A DNA stretch of 64,000 nt, from NCBI GenBank assembly GCA_921293015.1, contig OV121087.1, positions 3,360,501 to 3,424,500 on the forward strand, written 5' to 3'. How positions within the stretch are numbered: position 1 is the stretch's first letter; every line of letters begins with the position of its first letter. The position numbers and the translations under genes were made by a program. Shown here in pieces: positions 1 through 10,791 of the stretch. Source of the stretch: Phorcus lineatus (taxonomy: Eukaryota; Mollusca; Gastropoda; Trochida; Trochidae). The notes beneath the pieces are model-generated. The model did not search any database. It was not told the DNA's origin and was given only the letters and a program-made list of their open reading frames with translations.

Positions 1-540
1 TGGGGGAGATATGGCTATTCACCCTATGATGCAATTCCTATAATACGATCTGACTACTTACAGAAGCTTTCAGGGGCCATATATGAAAAATTGAAATTTA
101 AAAATTGAAAGTATTCTCATTACTGCTGTAATAATAAGGCTTCATAGTAAATACAATACAATACCTTTTGTTGTATATTCAACATCTTCATGCATAATAC
201 TTATCTTTGCAAGTTGAAAGTAAAAGGGGGAAGGAGAAAATTGTTAGGGGTGGCCTGTTTGAAATTTGGCATTATCACTTCCCATCCCAAAGTGCGCCTC
301 AATGCTTTACTTACCATACCTACCAGCTGGCTTTTGCCTTGTGCTTAATTCTTCCGTATTTAATTTTCTCTCATAAACATCCTAGTATCCAACATTTCAT
401 AAACAATTTCTTTTTTTGTTTTTTAAAAATATTAATGTATTTTACGCTTGATTTTTATTCAAATTTATGTTTGGTTTCGTTCAAATAAGCATGAAAATTG
501 CTGTTTCAAAATAATCAGTTTTAGTGTAGATATCCTGCAC

Positions 541-782
541 CGATATATGTCAAATGTAGCATCGATATATGTCAACTGTAGCAGCGATATATGTCAACTG
601 TAGCAGCGATATATGTCAACTGTAGCAGCGATATATGTCAACTGTAGCAGCGATATATGTCAACTGTAGCAGCAATATATGTCAACTGTAGCAGCAATAT
701 ATGTCAACTGTAGCAGCGATATATGTCAACTGTAGCAGCAATATATGTCAACTGTAGCAGCAATATATGTCAACTGTAGCAG
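541..782 (+). repeat. 22-bp minisatellite, 11 units
   Basis: Eleven head-to-tail copies of a 22 bp unit (core GATATATGTCAACTGTAGCA) run in perfect register from 541. Only the first two units and a CGAT/CAAT switch vary. The array lies upstream of, probably in an intron of, the phosphorylase kinase gene. Confidence 0.95.
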
Positions 783-962
783 CGTGTAACAATCAATCCT
801 CTGTCAGACTTCCGTGTTTTATTCTCAACCTCTTCAGTTGATGTTTTAGTCACTTGTTGTCTGGTGATGATGACACATTGACTTGACGAAGATTGATGTT
901 GTCGGTTGTTACTGGTGCATTGTGGGTAGTATATCGATAAAGTGACACTTAATTGTCGTCAG

Positions 963-1021
963 GTACAACAAAATGGAATGTTGGAGAACAGATTGTTAAG
1001 ATGAGCAGAAAAAAGTCTTCG
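963..1021 (+). CDS. PHKB: PHK regulatory subunit exon (first recognisable in window)
   Basis: The acceptor is GTCGTCAG just before 963 and the donor is GTAAGT at 1022. The reading frame starts with two bases completing a codon and then gives [19 protein letters not shown], ending in phase 0, which matches the next exon. It is short, so it is less certain than the others. Confidence 0.55.
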
Positions 1022-4000
1022 GTAAGTCAAAAGGTTGCCATAGTAACAGATACATCCATAACATCATAATCAATGTAGATTGTAGCTTTTATTTTTACCT
1101 GGGATTGGTTATTAGGATTTTGAAAGTCAGGGCCTGGATTTACGAAGCTGTCTTAGCACTAAGATAGACATAAGTATCATAGGTAAACATTGTCTCATGA
1201 CTATCATAGCACTAGGGGGCTTCACAAATCTTTGTCTTGATTCATAAGATTTGATTAAAACAAAAATAATCTATCAATTGAAAACATTTGGTTTTTAGAT
1301 TCTGTTTGTTTACACATTTGTCTTTAGTTTAAATTATGTTATATAAAAAGAATGTTTTTGATATTCAAATATACTTAAGGTCAGTTTATTCTTATGAAAA
1401 TTATTTCTTCTTATTTCAATGCTGCAAACTACTGCAATGTTTGAATGCTTTCATTTGCTTCTCGCCATCACGCTCATTCCATGATGTGTAATCACTTTCA
1501 TCATCTTTATCCATATCATTTCCTCTTTTGATTGTTGTTTTCATGCATATTTTATCTATCAAGATGTACATTTCATTTTTAACAATCATCAACAAATGAA
1601 TATAAATCACTTTAAATATCAAAATAAACAAATGTAAAATTTATATTTTCAACTCATTCAGGTTATAAAGTAATCTTTATCCTGATAATAAGATCTATTT
1701 TGTCTCTTTTCTAAAAGTTTGCTATAGTATCATGAAACAAAAACAAGCCATAATCTAGGATTCAAAGAACATTACCCAACCTTAAATGGGCCCCATTCCA
1801 AACCAGGTGGTTAGCCAGAGTGATCTGCCCCTGATTCGGACAACATCAGAGGATGAAGACAGCGACTCGTCTGACCGGCAGGGTCAGTGGATGAGGAGGC
1901 GGAGACTTGACGGAGCTCTGAACAGGGTCCCCGTAGAGTTCTACCCTCGTCTCTGGAAGGTTCTTGAGAGGGTGTGTGCATTAGAAAATAATAGAAATAA
2001 TGAATGTTTGTTTTCTTGAACATATATTCTGTTTTAGAGCTTATTGTTTACTCCGTCTTTCTGTGGGTTGGAGAGTGGCTCCAGAAAAAGTTTTTCTTGA
2101 TAAAATAAAATAGGATTCACTGATATTGACAATAGGTACATTCTTCAGAAGTGAGTTGAAATAGGAAAAGATAACTAAATTATATGAAATATTTGGGTAA
2201 AAATCATTTGTTAAAAGATTCCACTGGGTTATGTCTCTTCCTCAAAGACAAGTCGATTATCTCATCTCTTCTAAATAATGCTTACTTCAGGCAGTCATAA
2301 TGGTTGCGTTTGATGAACATCCTTAGTATTATGCATGGGGCAAAGTGAATCACCCAAACAAATTACAAATTCAATATCACAGGTGTTTCCAAAACAGCTC
2401 GAAATACTAGTGCTTGGCCTAATTCAATCATTGAATTCTAACAGATTCTGTTTATTTTGATGTCCTTTTCTTTTCCCTTCAGTGTGATGGACTCTTTATA
2501 AAGGGCTTCTTACTTCAAGGCAGTCTTACAGAGGAGGTAAGTTAATAATATTGTGAAATACATCATTTGAAATAAAAGAGAAGAAAGTATAAAACACATG
2601 AAGTGAGAATGTGTGAAAGCAAATGAACAATACCTCTCAGTGTATATAAAAACATCCCATTCCCCATATATTACTCCTGCCTTAGATATCAATTTGACTT
2701 ACTGGAGATGTTGGTTAATTGAAAATATAATTCCCTCCTAATTCCATCGTGGCTGGTTTTACAAGTGTTAACAAATTGCTACTAGGTGTTTTAACATTTT
2801 TGAAGAGGAAAACCTTCAAGCATCAAATTCGTGTTGGATATGAGTATGGTTGTTAAGATCTTATCCGTGGATGCTCGCAACACTCATGAGTCTATATGAC
2901 CAAAATAAACCTTTATTTCAAAGATATCGGAATAAATGACCTTATGTTAAATCCCTAATGTATTTATGACTTTCTTTGGATACATTTAAAAAATAGTCTT
3001 GTCAGGTCTTGTTTTGAATGATGATTATATTCTCCCTGACATCCATGAGAATTGCAATGACTTTCAGAGGACTTTATGATAGAAGAAGTTTATGTTTCAG
3101 GTAAAAATGGTGCCTATTCATTTCTTTCAAACATTTTTGTACCTCAGTGATCAACATTAGTTGAGTGTGAAAAGGTATTTTTTACATACTCAAAGCTTAA
3201 ACATGACATTTCCATTGGAATATATTTATCCACTATCCAGTCTGGATTTCGTCGAAAGAATGTGCTGATCTGTCTTTCTTCATCTTTGATTGTGTGGCAG
3301 ACGAGTTCAGGTTTTTACTAAATGTTGGTAGGGTATTTCTATCTGAACAAGGAATGTATTTGATACAAATTTTGACTTTAATCTTAAATAAGTTTTATTA
3401 GTATTTGCCAGTATATATAGCATTCATGACCTTGACCCCATATGACCCCTTTTAGAGTTCAAGTTGCACTACAATTTAAATGAGTGCTGAACCTGATCTG
3501 CCGACATGAGTATGACCAGTTGTTGGTGGAGCATGGTGCTTATCTAGGTGTTTAGGTGTTAGATAAGCTTCCTTATTTCCTCAAAAATTTAGACAAGTAT
3601 TGATATCCCGTGACCATGACCTTGACCCCTGATGACCCATTTATAGTTGAAGTTTGTGCTTGAAGGAGAGAAGGGGTTCATCATGATTTTTTTTTTTATC
3701 AATAAGCAGTTAACTGAAATAAGATTACCTGATATGGACAATATAGTACATCCATGACCTTGACCCCAGATGACCCCTAGAAAGTTCAGGTTTGCCGTGC
3801 AAGTGGGGAAGGTTCTGAACATGATCCTTTAATCAATAAGCAGTTAAATGAAACAGAATTAAATGATATTCAACATTTATTTGAAATAGGATTCATTAAT
3901 ATTTGACAATACATGACCCTAGATGACCCCTGGAGAGTTCAAATTCACCCTGCAAGTGGAGAAGGTCCTTAACTCGATTTTTAATCAATCAGCTGTTAAA

Positions 4001-4871
4001 GAAAATAACTGGATTAACTAGGATTAACTGATATTTAACAGTTATTTGAAATATGATTCACTGATATTTGACAATACATGACCCTAGATGACCCCTGGAG
4101 AGTTCAAGTTCGCCCTGCAAGTGGAGAAGGTGCTGAACCTGATCCCGCAGCCAGAGTACCGCCAGCTGATGGTGGAGGCGCTGATGGTGCTGATCCTGCT
4201 GGTGGAGAACGATGGACACCACATCAACATGAAGAAGAGGATCGAGGTGGACGGGCTCGTACAGGAGGCCAACAAACTCTTCATCAAGGATCAGGTTGGT
4301 CGAGTCAGGGATGGCTTTTCTGTCCTGCTGGGTTGAGATCTTGATTGCAATGATTGTATATTAAACGACCAACAATTTCTCTATTTCTATTTCTCTTTTT
4401 TATAACTTGTAGCAACGTTCGCTTTAGATTCTTCTGTCTTTTTCAAGCAACACTCTTCAGGGATCTTGGAACTAATTTATGGAGTATGCTTTATTGAACT
4501 GCTAGACTTGAATTTTTTAATCCTTTGCTTAAAGTCTCGGAATATTCTTACTTTCTTATCTACTTAATGTTTGTCAGTGACTTTACTGTGATAATCTCTT
4601 TGTTTATTCATGATTACTGTCAATTTGCCAATTAGATTGGTTTAACATCCATCAGATTTAAGAATCAATTCAATCGATGCTATTTTCACTTCAGAAAATG
4701 CCACCTGCAATGGTTCAGTCTACACTGGGAGCAGCTGGGATCTGTCAACCATTCTACGACAGCGCCCCTAGTGGCAGGTTTGGAACCATGTCGTACCTGT
4801 GTCGGGCGCTCGCCAACATGATGAACTTACCTGTGAGGAACAACGAGGATCTGGAATGTGCAATCAGCTAA
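963..4871 (+). CDS. PHKB: Phosphorylase b kinase regulatory subunit, beta-like, 3' part of gene
   Basis: This is the C-terminal end of a phosphorylase kinase regulatory subunit, a large scaffold that holds the catalytic subunit and controls activation of glycogen phosphorylase. Exons are 963-1021, 1807-1971, 2483-2536, 4088-4294 and 4695-4871, and their phases chain without conflict (phase 0 from 1021 on). Family landmarks read directly are [48 protein letters not shown] and [16 protein letters not shown]. The protein ends in CAIS, a CaaX prenylation box, as expected for these subunits, which are membrane-anchored by farnesyl groups. Beta is preferred over alpha because of the VENDGHH region and the wording of the C-terminal third, but this rests on memory of the family. 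The 5' part of the gene lies outside the window. The gene converges with the DHHC gene at 10600. Confidence 0.85.
1132..1228 (+). repeat. Short dispersed repeat fragment with CAGGGCCTGG start
   Basis: It starts CAGGGCCTGGATTTACGAAG and contains two oppositely oriented 'AGCACTA' segments and a GGCTTCACAAA end. This resembles palindromic non-autonomous elements common in mollusc genomes. No target duplication was found, so the assignment is weak. Confidence 0.35.
1807..1971 (+). CDS. PHKB: PHK regulatory subunit exon with [17 protein letters not shown]
   Basis: This exon encodes an acidic serine-rich linker ([13 protein letters not shown]), a likely phosphorylation stretch, followed by the conserved [19 protein letters not shown] block. 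The donor is AGG|GTGTGT at 1972. The 5' boundary at 1807 (after AACCAG) is the best fit; an acceptor a few codons downstream is possible. Confidence 0.8.
2483..2536 (+). CDS. PHKB: PHK regulatory subunit 18-codon exon
   Basis: A strong polypyrimidine tract and CAG precede 2483, and GTAAGT follows 2536. The exon encodes [18 protein letters not shown] in phase 0 on both sides, matching the family segment between the ALNRVP and MTPGE blocks. Confidence 0.85.
3425..4087 (+). repeat. Tandem decayed copies of the downstream exon's acceptor and 5' coding end
   Basis: Copies begin near 3425, 3613, 3752 and 3913, before the real exon at 4088. Each has a 'CATGACC(T)T(G)ACCC' lead, then ATGACCCCT and a version of the exon's first ~58 bases. 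Between them runs shared intron DNA (AATCAATAAGCAGTTAA and TTTGAAATAGGATTCA type blocks), giving a unit of about 150-170 bp. The copy at 3913 is nearly identical to the real exon start; the copies farther upstream are increasingly eroded. Confidence 0.85.
4088..4294 (+). CDS. PHKB: PHK regulatory subunit exon starting [15 protein letters not shown]
   Basis: A phase-0 exon of 69 codons; the acceptor is CCCTAG and the donor is CAG|GTTGGT. It contains the conserved [13 protein letters not shown] helix region. Its first ~58 bp and its acceptor are the source of the decayed tandem copies in the preceding intron. Confidence 0.9.
4695..4871 (+). CDS. PHKB: PHK regulatory subunit terminal exon with CaaX box
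   Basis: The acceptor is TTCACTTCAG. The exon reads [20 protein letters not shown], then the hallmark [15 protein letters not shown], and ends ECAIS plus TAA at 4869-4871. Cysteine four residues from the end, followed by A-I-S, fits a farnesyltransferase-type CaaX box. Confidence 0.9.
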   Translation, partial: KMPPAMVQSTLGAAGICQPFYDSAPSGRFGTMSYLCRALANMMNLPVRNNEDLECAIS

Positions 4872-7800
4872 CTGGAGCTCCCATAGAGAGGAGACATCTG
4901 AAGCCTTTGTTTCAAGGAAGTACTTCAAGAGATATGTGATAGTTGTAAGGTGATGATTGAAAAGGCTTAAGTGTAGGAATCTTTAACCTAAGACAGTCTT
5001 CTCTTTTAAGTTTGATCAACGTTATCTTATGATTTGTTTCAAGGTTCATAGTTCTTAAGGAGTTATGTGATATCAGTAACATGATGATGGAAAGGGCTGA
5101 AGTCCATAGTTTTTTACCTGCAGACAATTATCTTCTTGGATAAATTTTATCTAAAATTTATTTCAAGCATAATAGTTCTTTAGGATATATGTGAAATTTG
5201 TAAGGTGAAGTTGGAAAAGGCTGAAGTGGCACTTACAAGATAAAACAATTATATGTTTTGTCCAAATTGGTTTTTGAAATGTTTTAACATGCACCTAGTG
5301 TCACATATTGGTTGGATGTTAAATATTGATTTCTACATTTAACTAGATGAAACCCAGCGGGAGGTTTTAAGATGACGAATAGAGGGAATATTGATGTCTT
5401 TATGCTGTTTTTGGAAAATTTGAATCATGTTAGTTCTTTGTGTCAAAAATCTTTTTTAAATTTGCTCAAAATGCAAGTACCATTACTTATATTACTCCAT
5501 GTACATATTTGTAAGTAATTTGTTGCCTGTGACTGTGTTCAGCTTATACACACACCTTGTACAGCCTGTGTGACTTACTAAATAACATGTATAAACCTGT
5601 TTATGTAATTCCATAAACCCGAAAATTTACATGTATGTGTGAGCGTCATTTGAACAGTACAGAATTAATGTGTGTGTGTCTGTGTGTTATGGAGTACAGC
5701 ATTATGCTGACATCAGCATATTTTAGCAAAAGTGTCTATGAAACCCTGATTTTCCTCTCAGGACTCTCTTCACTTTTATTTAAGTGACCAGTCAATGAAG
5801 TCACATAAATTCTAGCAATACTGGCAGTGCCTCATTAATAGGCTAAAATAGCTTTGTTTACCAGCGGTCAGCCGTACGAGGAAAATAATGTTGACACTCA
5901 GGGAATGGAAGGAGTTTAGGAGATATCAATATCCTGACTGAGCCAGATATATGATGACTTAAACCCATGTTACTTACTGCCTGTTTGTCTGTGATGTGAC
6001 TATCAGTGTGATAATACTCGTAATGCACCTCTTAATGTTAAATGATTATTCAATATCAGACAAGTTTATACTTTGTAATTTTTCAGCTTTATTAGCTAGA
6101 ATTAAAATCATTACTGATAGGGAGTGAATTAAATTCTTAACATCAGGTGGTGTTATGTTATGTACTGAGCTTTGTTCATTAGTTCAGTTAAGCTCTATGA
6201 TGATTTGTTTCATTCTTCTATTTTCCAATGAAATCCTGTTGAATCATGCTATATTATAAATGAAGAAATGAACTTCTAATTGCTTCTCCCCAGCTTGATG
6301 TAATATCATGTCCACATTTAAGTGAGTGTTTTCTTTGCTCTGGGCTGTGATAATTTTATTTGCATTGAACAAATAAAATACATAAGATTAAACATGTCTT
6401 GTCATTTATTTAAGATAACATCTGATAAGAATAATGAATATTTACAACTATCAAACTCTGTTGAATCTCCTATAAATTTCATGAATCTTTGACAAGAGTA
6501 AATTGGGCAGCAGCTGTTATGTTTTTCGAATTTCAAAAATTTATTTTCATGACACCCACATCTCACATGCTCAAGAGGCTGCAGTAGTAGAGTATCAGTT
6601 AACACTTTCTGTAGCTTTCTACAACAGTAAATGCTCATGCATACAAAGCACTGTTAATCCTGCAATGATGTCTACGGGGTTGAAGGTCTCTTCCGTATCA
6701 CCTCCCTCAGGTATCCAAATATTCTGCTGGGCAACCAGAGACATTTTATGTGTAATCTTTTGCTTGACATACTTGTAAAAGTATAATATCAACTTGTTTC
6801 TGTCTCAGAAATGGAATCACATTTCAGATTCTCTGGTTATTCAGCAAGTGACCATTCCAATGAAAAGCCATGCCAAATGTTTCTGACTTGGACAAGGTGT
6901 TGAGTACATTGATGGGGAGAATATTAGTTGAAATATCAAAAGCTCCTAAAAGTGAATTGTTATAACCTATGTTCTAGAATGTGTTTCTTTAAAAAACCCC
7001 ATCCAATTTCAATTATATTATATTGTGTACAAGTTCTTTTGGCGAAGATTCCATTAATATTCTCTACAATTTGAAGAACTTTTACAGGTCAATCTATTTA
7101 AACTGATTAAAGAGGCACAGAGAATAATGTCAGAGTAAACTATGTAAAAGATCATAAATGGTGTAATTTGGTCCAAAGGTAGTGGTAATTTCAGAAAATT
7201 AACTTCTTAACGCTTATGAGCTCAGAAACTAGCAATAAACAGGTAAAAGTCCATATCTGTGATAGAAAACTGGACAGTGGCGCATGCAAATGCCTCAGAC
7301 GTAATTTTTGAAACTTATCTACAACAGCCACAAATACAAATATAGGTTGGTAGTGCTAACAATGTAATGTAACTATCATATATGTAAATGGGGTGCAGAA
7401 TTTGGACTCCTGAACATTTATATGGCCTTTTTTCAATTTAATTTGAATATAAGCAGATACCATAATTTTGGCATTTTAGAGTTAACAATGTAACTTAAGA
7501 AAGGCTATTTGAACTAAACTTTGTATATATGGTATATAGGCTCTCATTAAGGCACATGCAAAATTTATGAAACAAACTCTGTGTCACTTCAAGCATTATC
7601 TTTCCTCCCATTATTCAAAACTGAGTAAAAGTCACATCATTTCACACAACACAAAAACCCAAATCATTTGATCACACGTTTATTTTGTACAGTAGATTCA
7701 TATAAAAGATGAGAAATATTTAACATTATATATACACAATATACAACATAAGCTCTCAGCTGTGGGAGATGAAACATTACTGTGTAACAAAGAACTAGAA

Positions 7801-10599
7801 ATGTAGGCGTATTACATTAACAAATGCTGACTTGCAATTTTTCTTCCCTTTCTTCCCTTGGCAAATGAACCTGTAGTATGATATGATGAATTCAAAATGC
7901 TGTTTTAACATAGTTCCTTGATAATGAATTAAAAAGTGATTATGATACTAATTAAGTCACACCAATTTCACTGTTACATGTTGATTAATTCAAAATGCTT
8001 CAAAGAGCAAATAAAATGTAATTTTGCAAAATATTTAGATACATGTGGACTTCTTACAATTGAATGCATTATAATCAGTCAATGCTAAAAAAAATACCAA
8101 ATATTTCTTCAAAAGAAATTGAATAATTTGTAATGGAAAAAAAGGAAGCTTTCATTTGGTTGACAGATTTCATCTAAATAACAAAGAAACTTCATTCACA
8201 TATTTTTTTAAAAAAACCCTATAAAATGCTTATGTAAGTCTAATGCAATAAGTTGACTTGTTGCTTTGTAGTAAGGAACTTAGGTAAATAACAAAAGGTT
8301 CACTTACCATAAAGATCCCTCTCCCCCCTCCCCCCCCCCCCCCCCCCCCCCCTCTACCCGCACCCATTCCCAAAATTGTTACTGCACACTTGGCGCCATG
8401 TGTCAGTGTCAATACAATTACATGGACCAACAAATAGGTTCACATGAAAGCAAATATTTCTTTTGTGAAAAGCTGGATTTGGCTTGTATGTCTATTACAA
8501 TGAGTTGATGTATTATCTTAAATTAAGTAACTAAGGGAGATAACTACTGATCATGTTAATCAGAGAAGTTATTTGTAACTGTTGCTGGTGATGTTCCATA
8601 ATGTTTTGTGACCCCAAATTAACTAAAACTAAATACATGTATGGCATAATTTAAAATTGACCAAAAACCACACAATTATTTTGAATGCACAATCTGAGTG
8701 ATGGAAGAAAACACGTTCAACATTAGTCTGATTTCTGTGACATGATACACGAGATAAAACGCCTCCTTTAGATGAAACAATTATCCGTATCTTAACAGCA
8801 ACTGGTGGAGTATATTATGTTGTACAAACAGCTTATCCAATTACACATACAAGTAAGTTGATGTAACACATATTTCTTTTAACATAAATATTGTTCATAT
8901 GCAAATGTAAGATGAAGTATATATATGATTATATATACACAACAGCAAAACTAAAGGACCAACCCAATTTTCAATAGTTCAATAAAGATAGTAACATGAA
9001 CTATTAAGTGCTCAATATTTTTGGGGTTGTCCTCCAACTTTTACTGTTGAGCACATGAAAGTGGGTTATATGAGAAATAAAGTTTACACCTGTCAAATAA
9101 TACTGAAATAATCACAAATTTCAACATCAAATTTAATCATTAAATATGGCTATATCCCAGTTGCAGATATAAACACAAATTTCACATCACTATGCATAAC
9201 TTGTTTGCATTAGATTTGCTTATTATTTGTTCGAATTGCATTCTTTAATCACACCTTTCCAAAGCATAGAAGAAACAAATTGTTAAAACTACACGGCTGT
9301 AATCTACATCTAGTATCATTCTACATAGACTTGAATTTTCACAATTGCCTCATAATAAATATCAAATGCATCATTTACCATAAGTGTACAATTTTGCATA
9401 AAACTTGCAACAACTTCAAGATTACCTCTGTATGGCAAATGGCTAAAACAAAAAAACATTTAAAACTTCTAAGCAATGTTTTCTGGTGGAGTTGACATGT
9501 TGAGATAGACACACACAACAAATAAAACATCCTGCTCTGTCACAGAAGACTTATCGACAAGACTCCGCCAACCCTCCTGCATGATAAAACCAGTCAACAA
9601 ATGGACATGCAATAGGTCTATGTAAACAGTACCCGGACGAGAGTGCTGATAAGCCCCTTCATGGTATGAATATCAGTGGGTAACCATTATAGGGCTAAGA
9701 GAGCAATACTGTACAGGCATCAAGTGATTGATGGAGCCTCAATGATAAGTATACCCTGTTAGAGCAGGATGAAGATAAACTGACATCACAGATGTTTGTT
9801 CGTGTATGCACCATGCAGTATTATATTTTAGACACAGGCCTAACAAATAAATCAGTTCACATGGCATACAAAAGTACATGAACAGAGTGTATGCTGGGAA
9901 ACTTAGGCTGCCTTCTGCAAGATAAGTGTTAAAGCATTACTTATAATTACTTTTTATTGGAATATGATCTTTTATCAAATTTATTGACATTAGCGTGGAT
10001 CAGTTACAAACGATGCTGCTAAGATTCCTGTCAAGCAACGAATTACTTAGCTGAAATTGTGGCATTGAGAAATAATGGATAGGTAAGGAGAGACTCTTTG
10101 TTGATAAAAGCAATTTGTCTCTTACGGTCAATAAATTACCAGTTAGTACCTAGAGTAAAATGGAAAGTGAGCAGAAGCTGAAATATAACTTACATATGAA
10201 CTTTTATTTCTGACCTTTACAATGATGCGTATTAACTAAAAATCAAATATCCTGACAGTTATAGCTCATAAGTCTTCATAACTGGCAAACCTAAGCCTTT
10301 CTGCTTAATAGCCATTTTTCACCTTTTCAGTGCCAACTCTTCAGTATACTGCACTAAAACTTGATAATCCAAATTAGTAGCTTCTTTGGGTTACTACAAA
10401 TAGCCAAGAAGGCGGCTGCACTCAACCATGAACTTTAGTGCAAGGCAGCAGGCCTTAATAATTAATTTAACCAGTTGTTGAGATTGCACGAGTTGAGCTT
10501 TAAAGCATCGCAGGAGCAGTTGATTTTAATTTTAGATGCTTTTCCTTAACAAAGTAAAAGAAATGTATTTGCTAGGCCTGTGACTAACTACTAACAAGT
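4872..10599. other. 3' UTRs and intergenic DNA between convergent genes
   Basis: No coding exon was recognised on either strand. It should contain the 3' UTR of the phosphorylase kinase gene, with a possible poly(A) signal AATAAA at 6372-6377, and the minus-strand 3' UTR of the DHHC gene. AT-rich throughout, with one long poly-C tract near 8325. Confidence 0.6.
8318..8352 (+). repeat. Poly-C tract
   Basis: A nearly pure run of C, interrupted by single T residues near its left edge. It is a likely sequencing and assembly weak point and could form G-rich structures on the other strand. Confidence 0.9.
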
Positions 10600-10791
10600 C
10601 TAAACATCTATAGTTAGATATACTACTTCCCGTTCGTGTGGAGGTTTCCTCAGATGGAAGTATTCCATCAAATTATGTTTCGGTCCTTTGTCATAAGGGT
10701 TGTAAAACTGGCCTCGAGCGTCTTTTAAATAGTTGTATCTTTTTCTGTTAATTCTTTCATTTGTTGTTAGATTCACAGTTGCGTGGAAAAG
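10600..10791 (-). CDS. DHHC gene terminal exon (TTxE motif, stop)
   Basis: The acceptor is CTTTTTCAG. The exon opens [19 protein letters not shown], carrying the TTxE motif that follows TM4 in DHHC enzymes, then [17 protein letters not shown] and a charged tail. The stop TAG is at 10602-10600. Sixty-four codons, phase 0 entry. Confidence 0.92.
   Translation of the reverse strand, partial: LFHATVNLTTNERINRKRYNYLKDARGQFYNPYDKGPKHNLMEYFHLRKPPHEREVVYLTIDV

Noticed and set aside
541..782. A CRISPR-like array
   Set aside because: Repeats are directly adjacent with no spacers, in an animal gene context. It is a minisatellite.
1786..1806. ATG at 1786 as the start of a short + strand gene
   Set aside because: The frame is a spliced internal exon; bases before 1807 are intron and the exon chains with neighbours on both sides.
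8230..8433. Minus-strand ORF with a glycine run
   Set aside because: The glycine run is the poly-C tract read in reverse, with no other coding signal.
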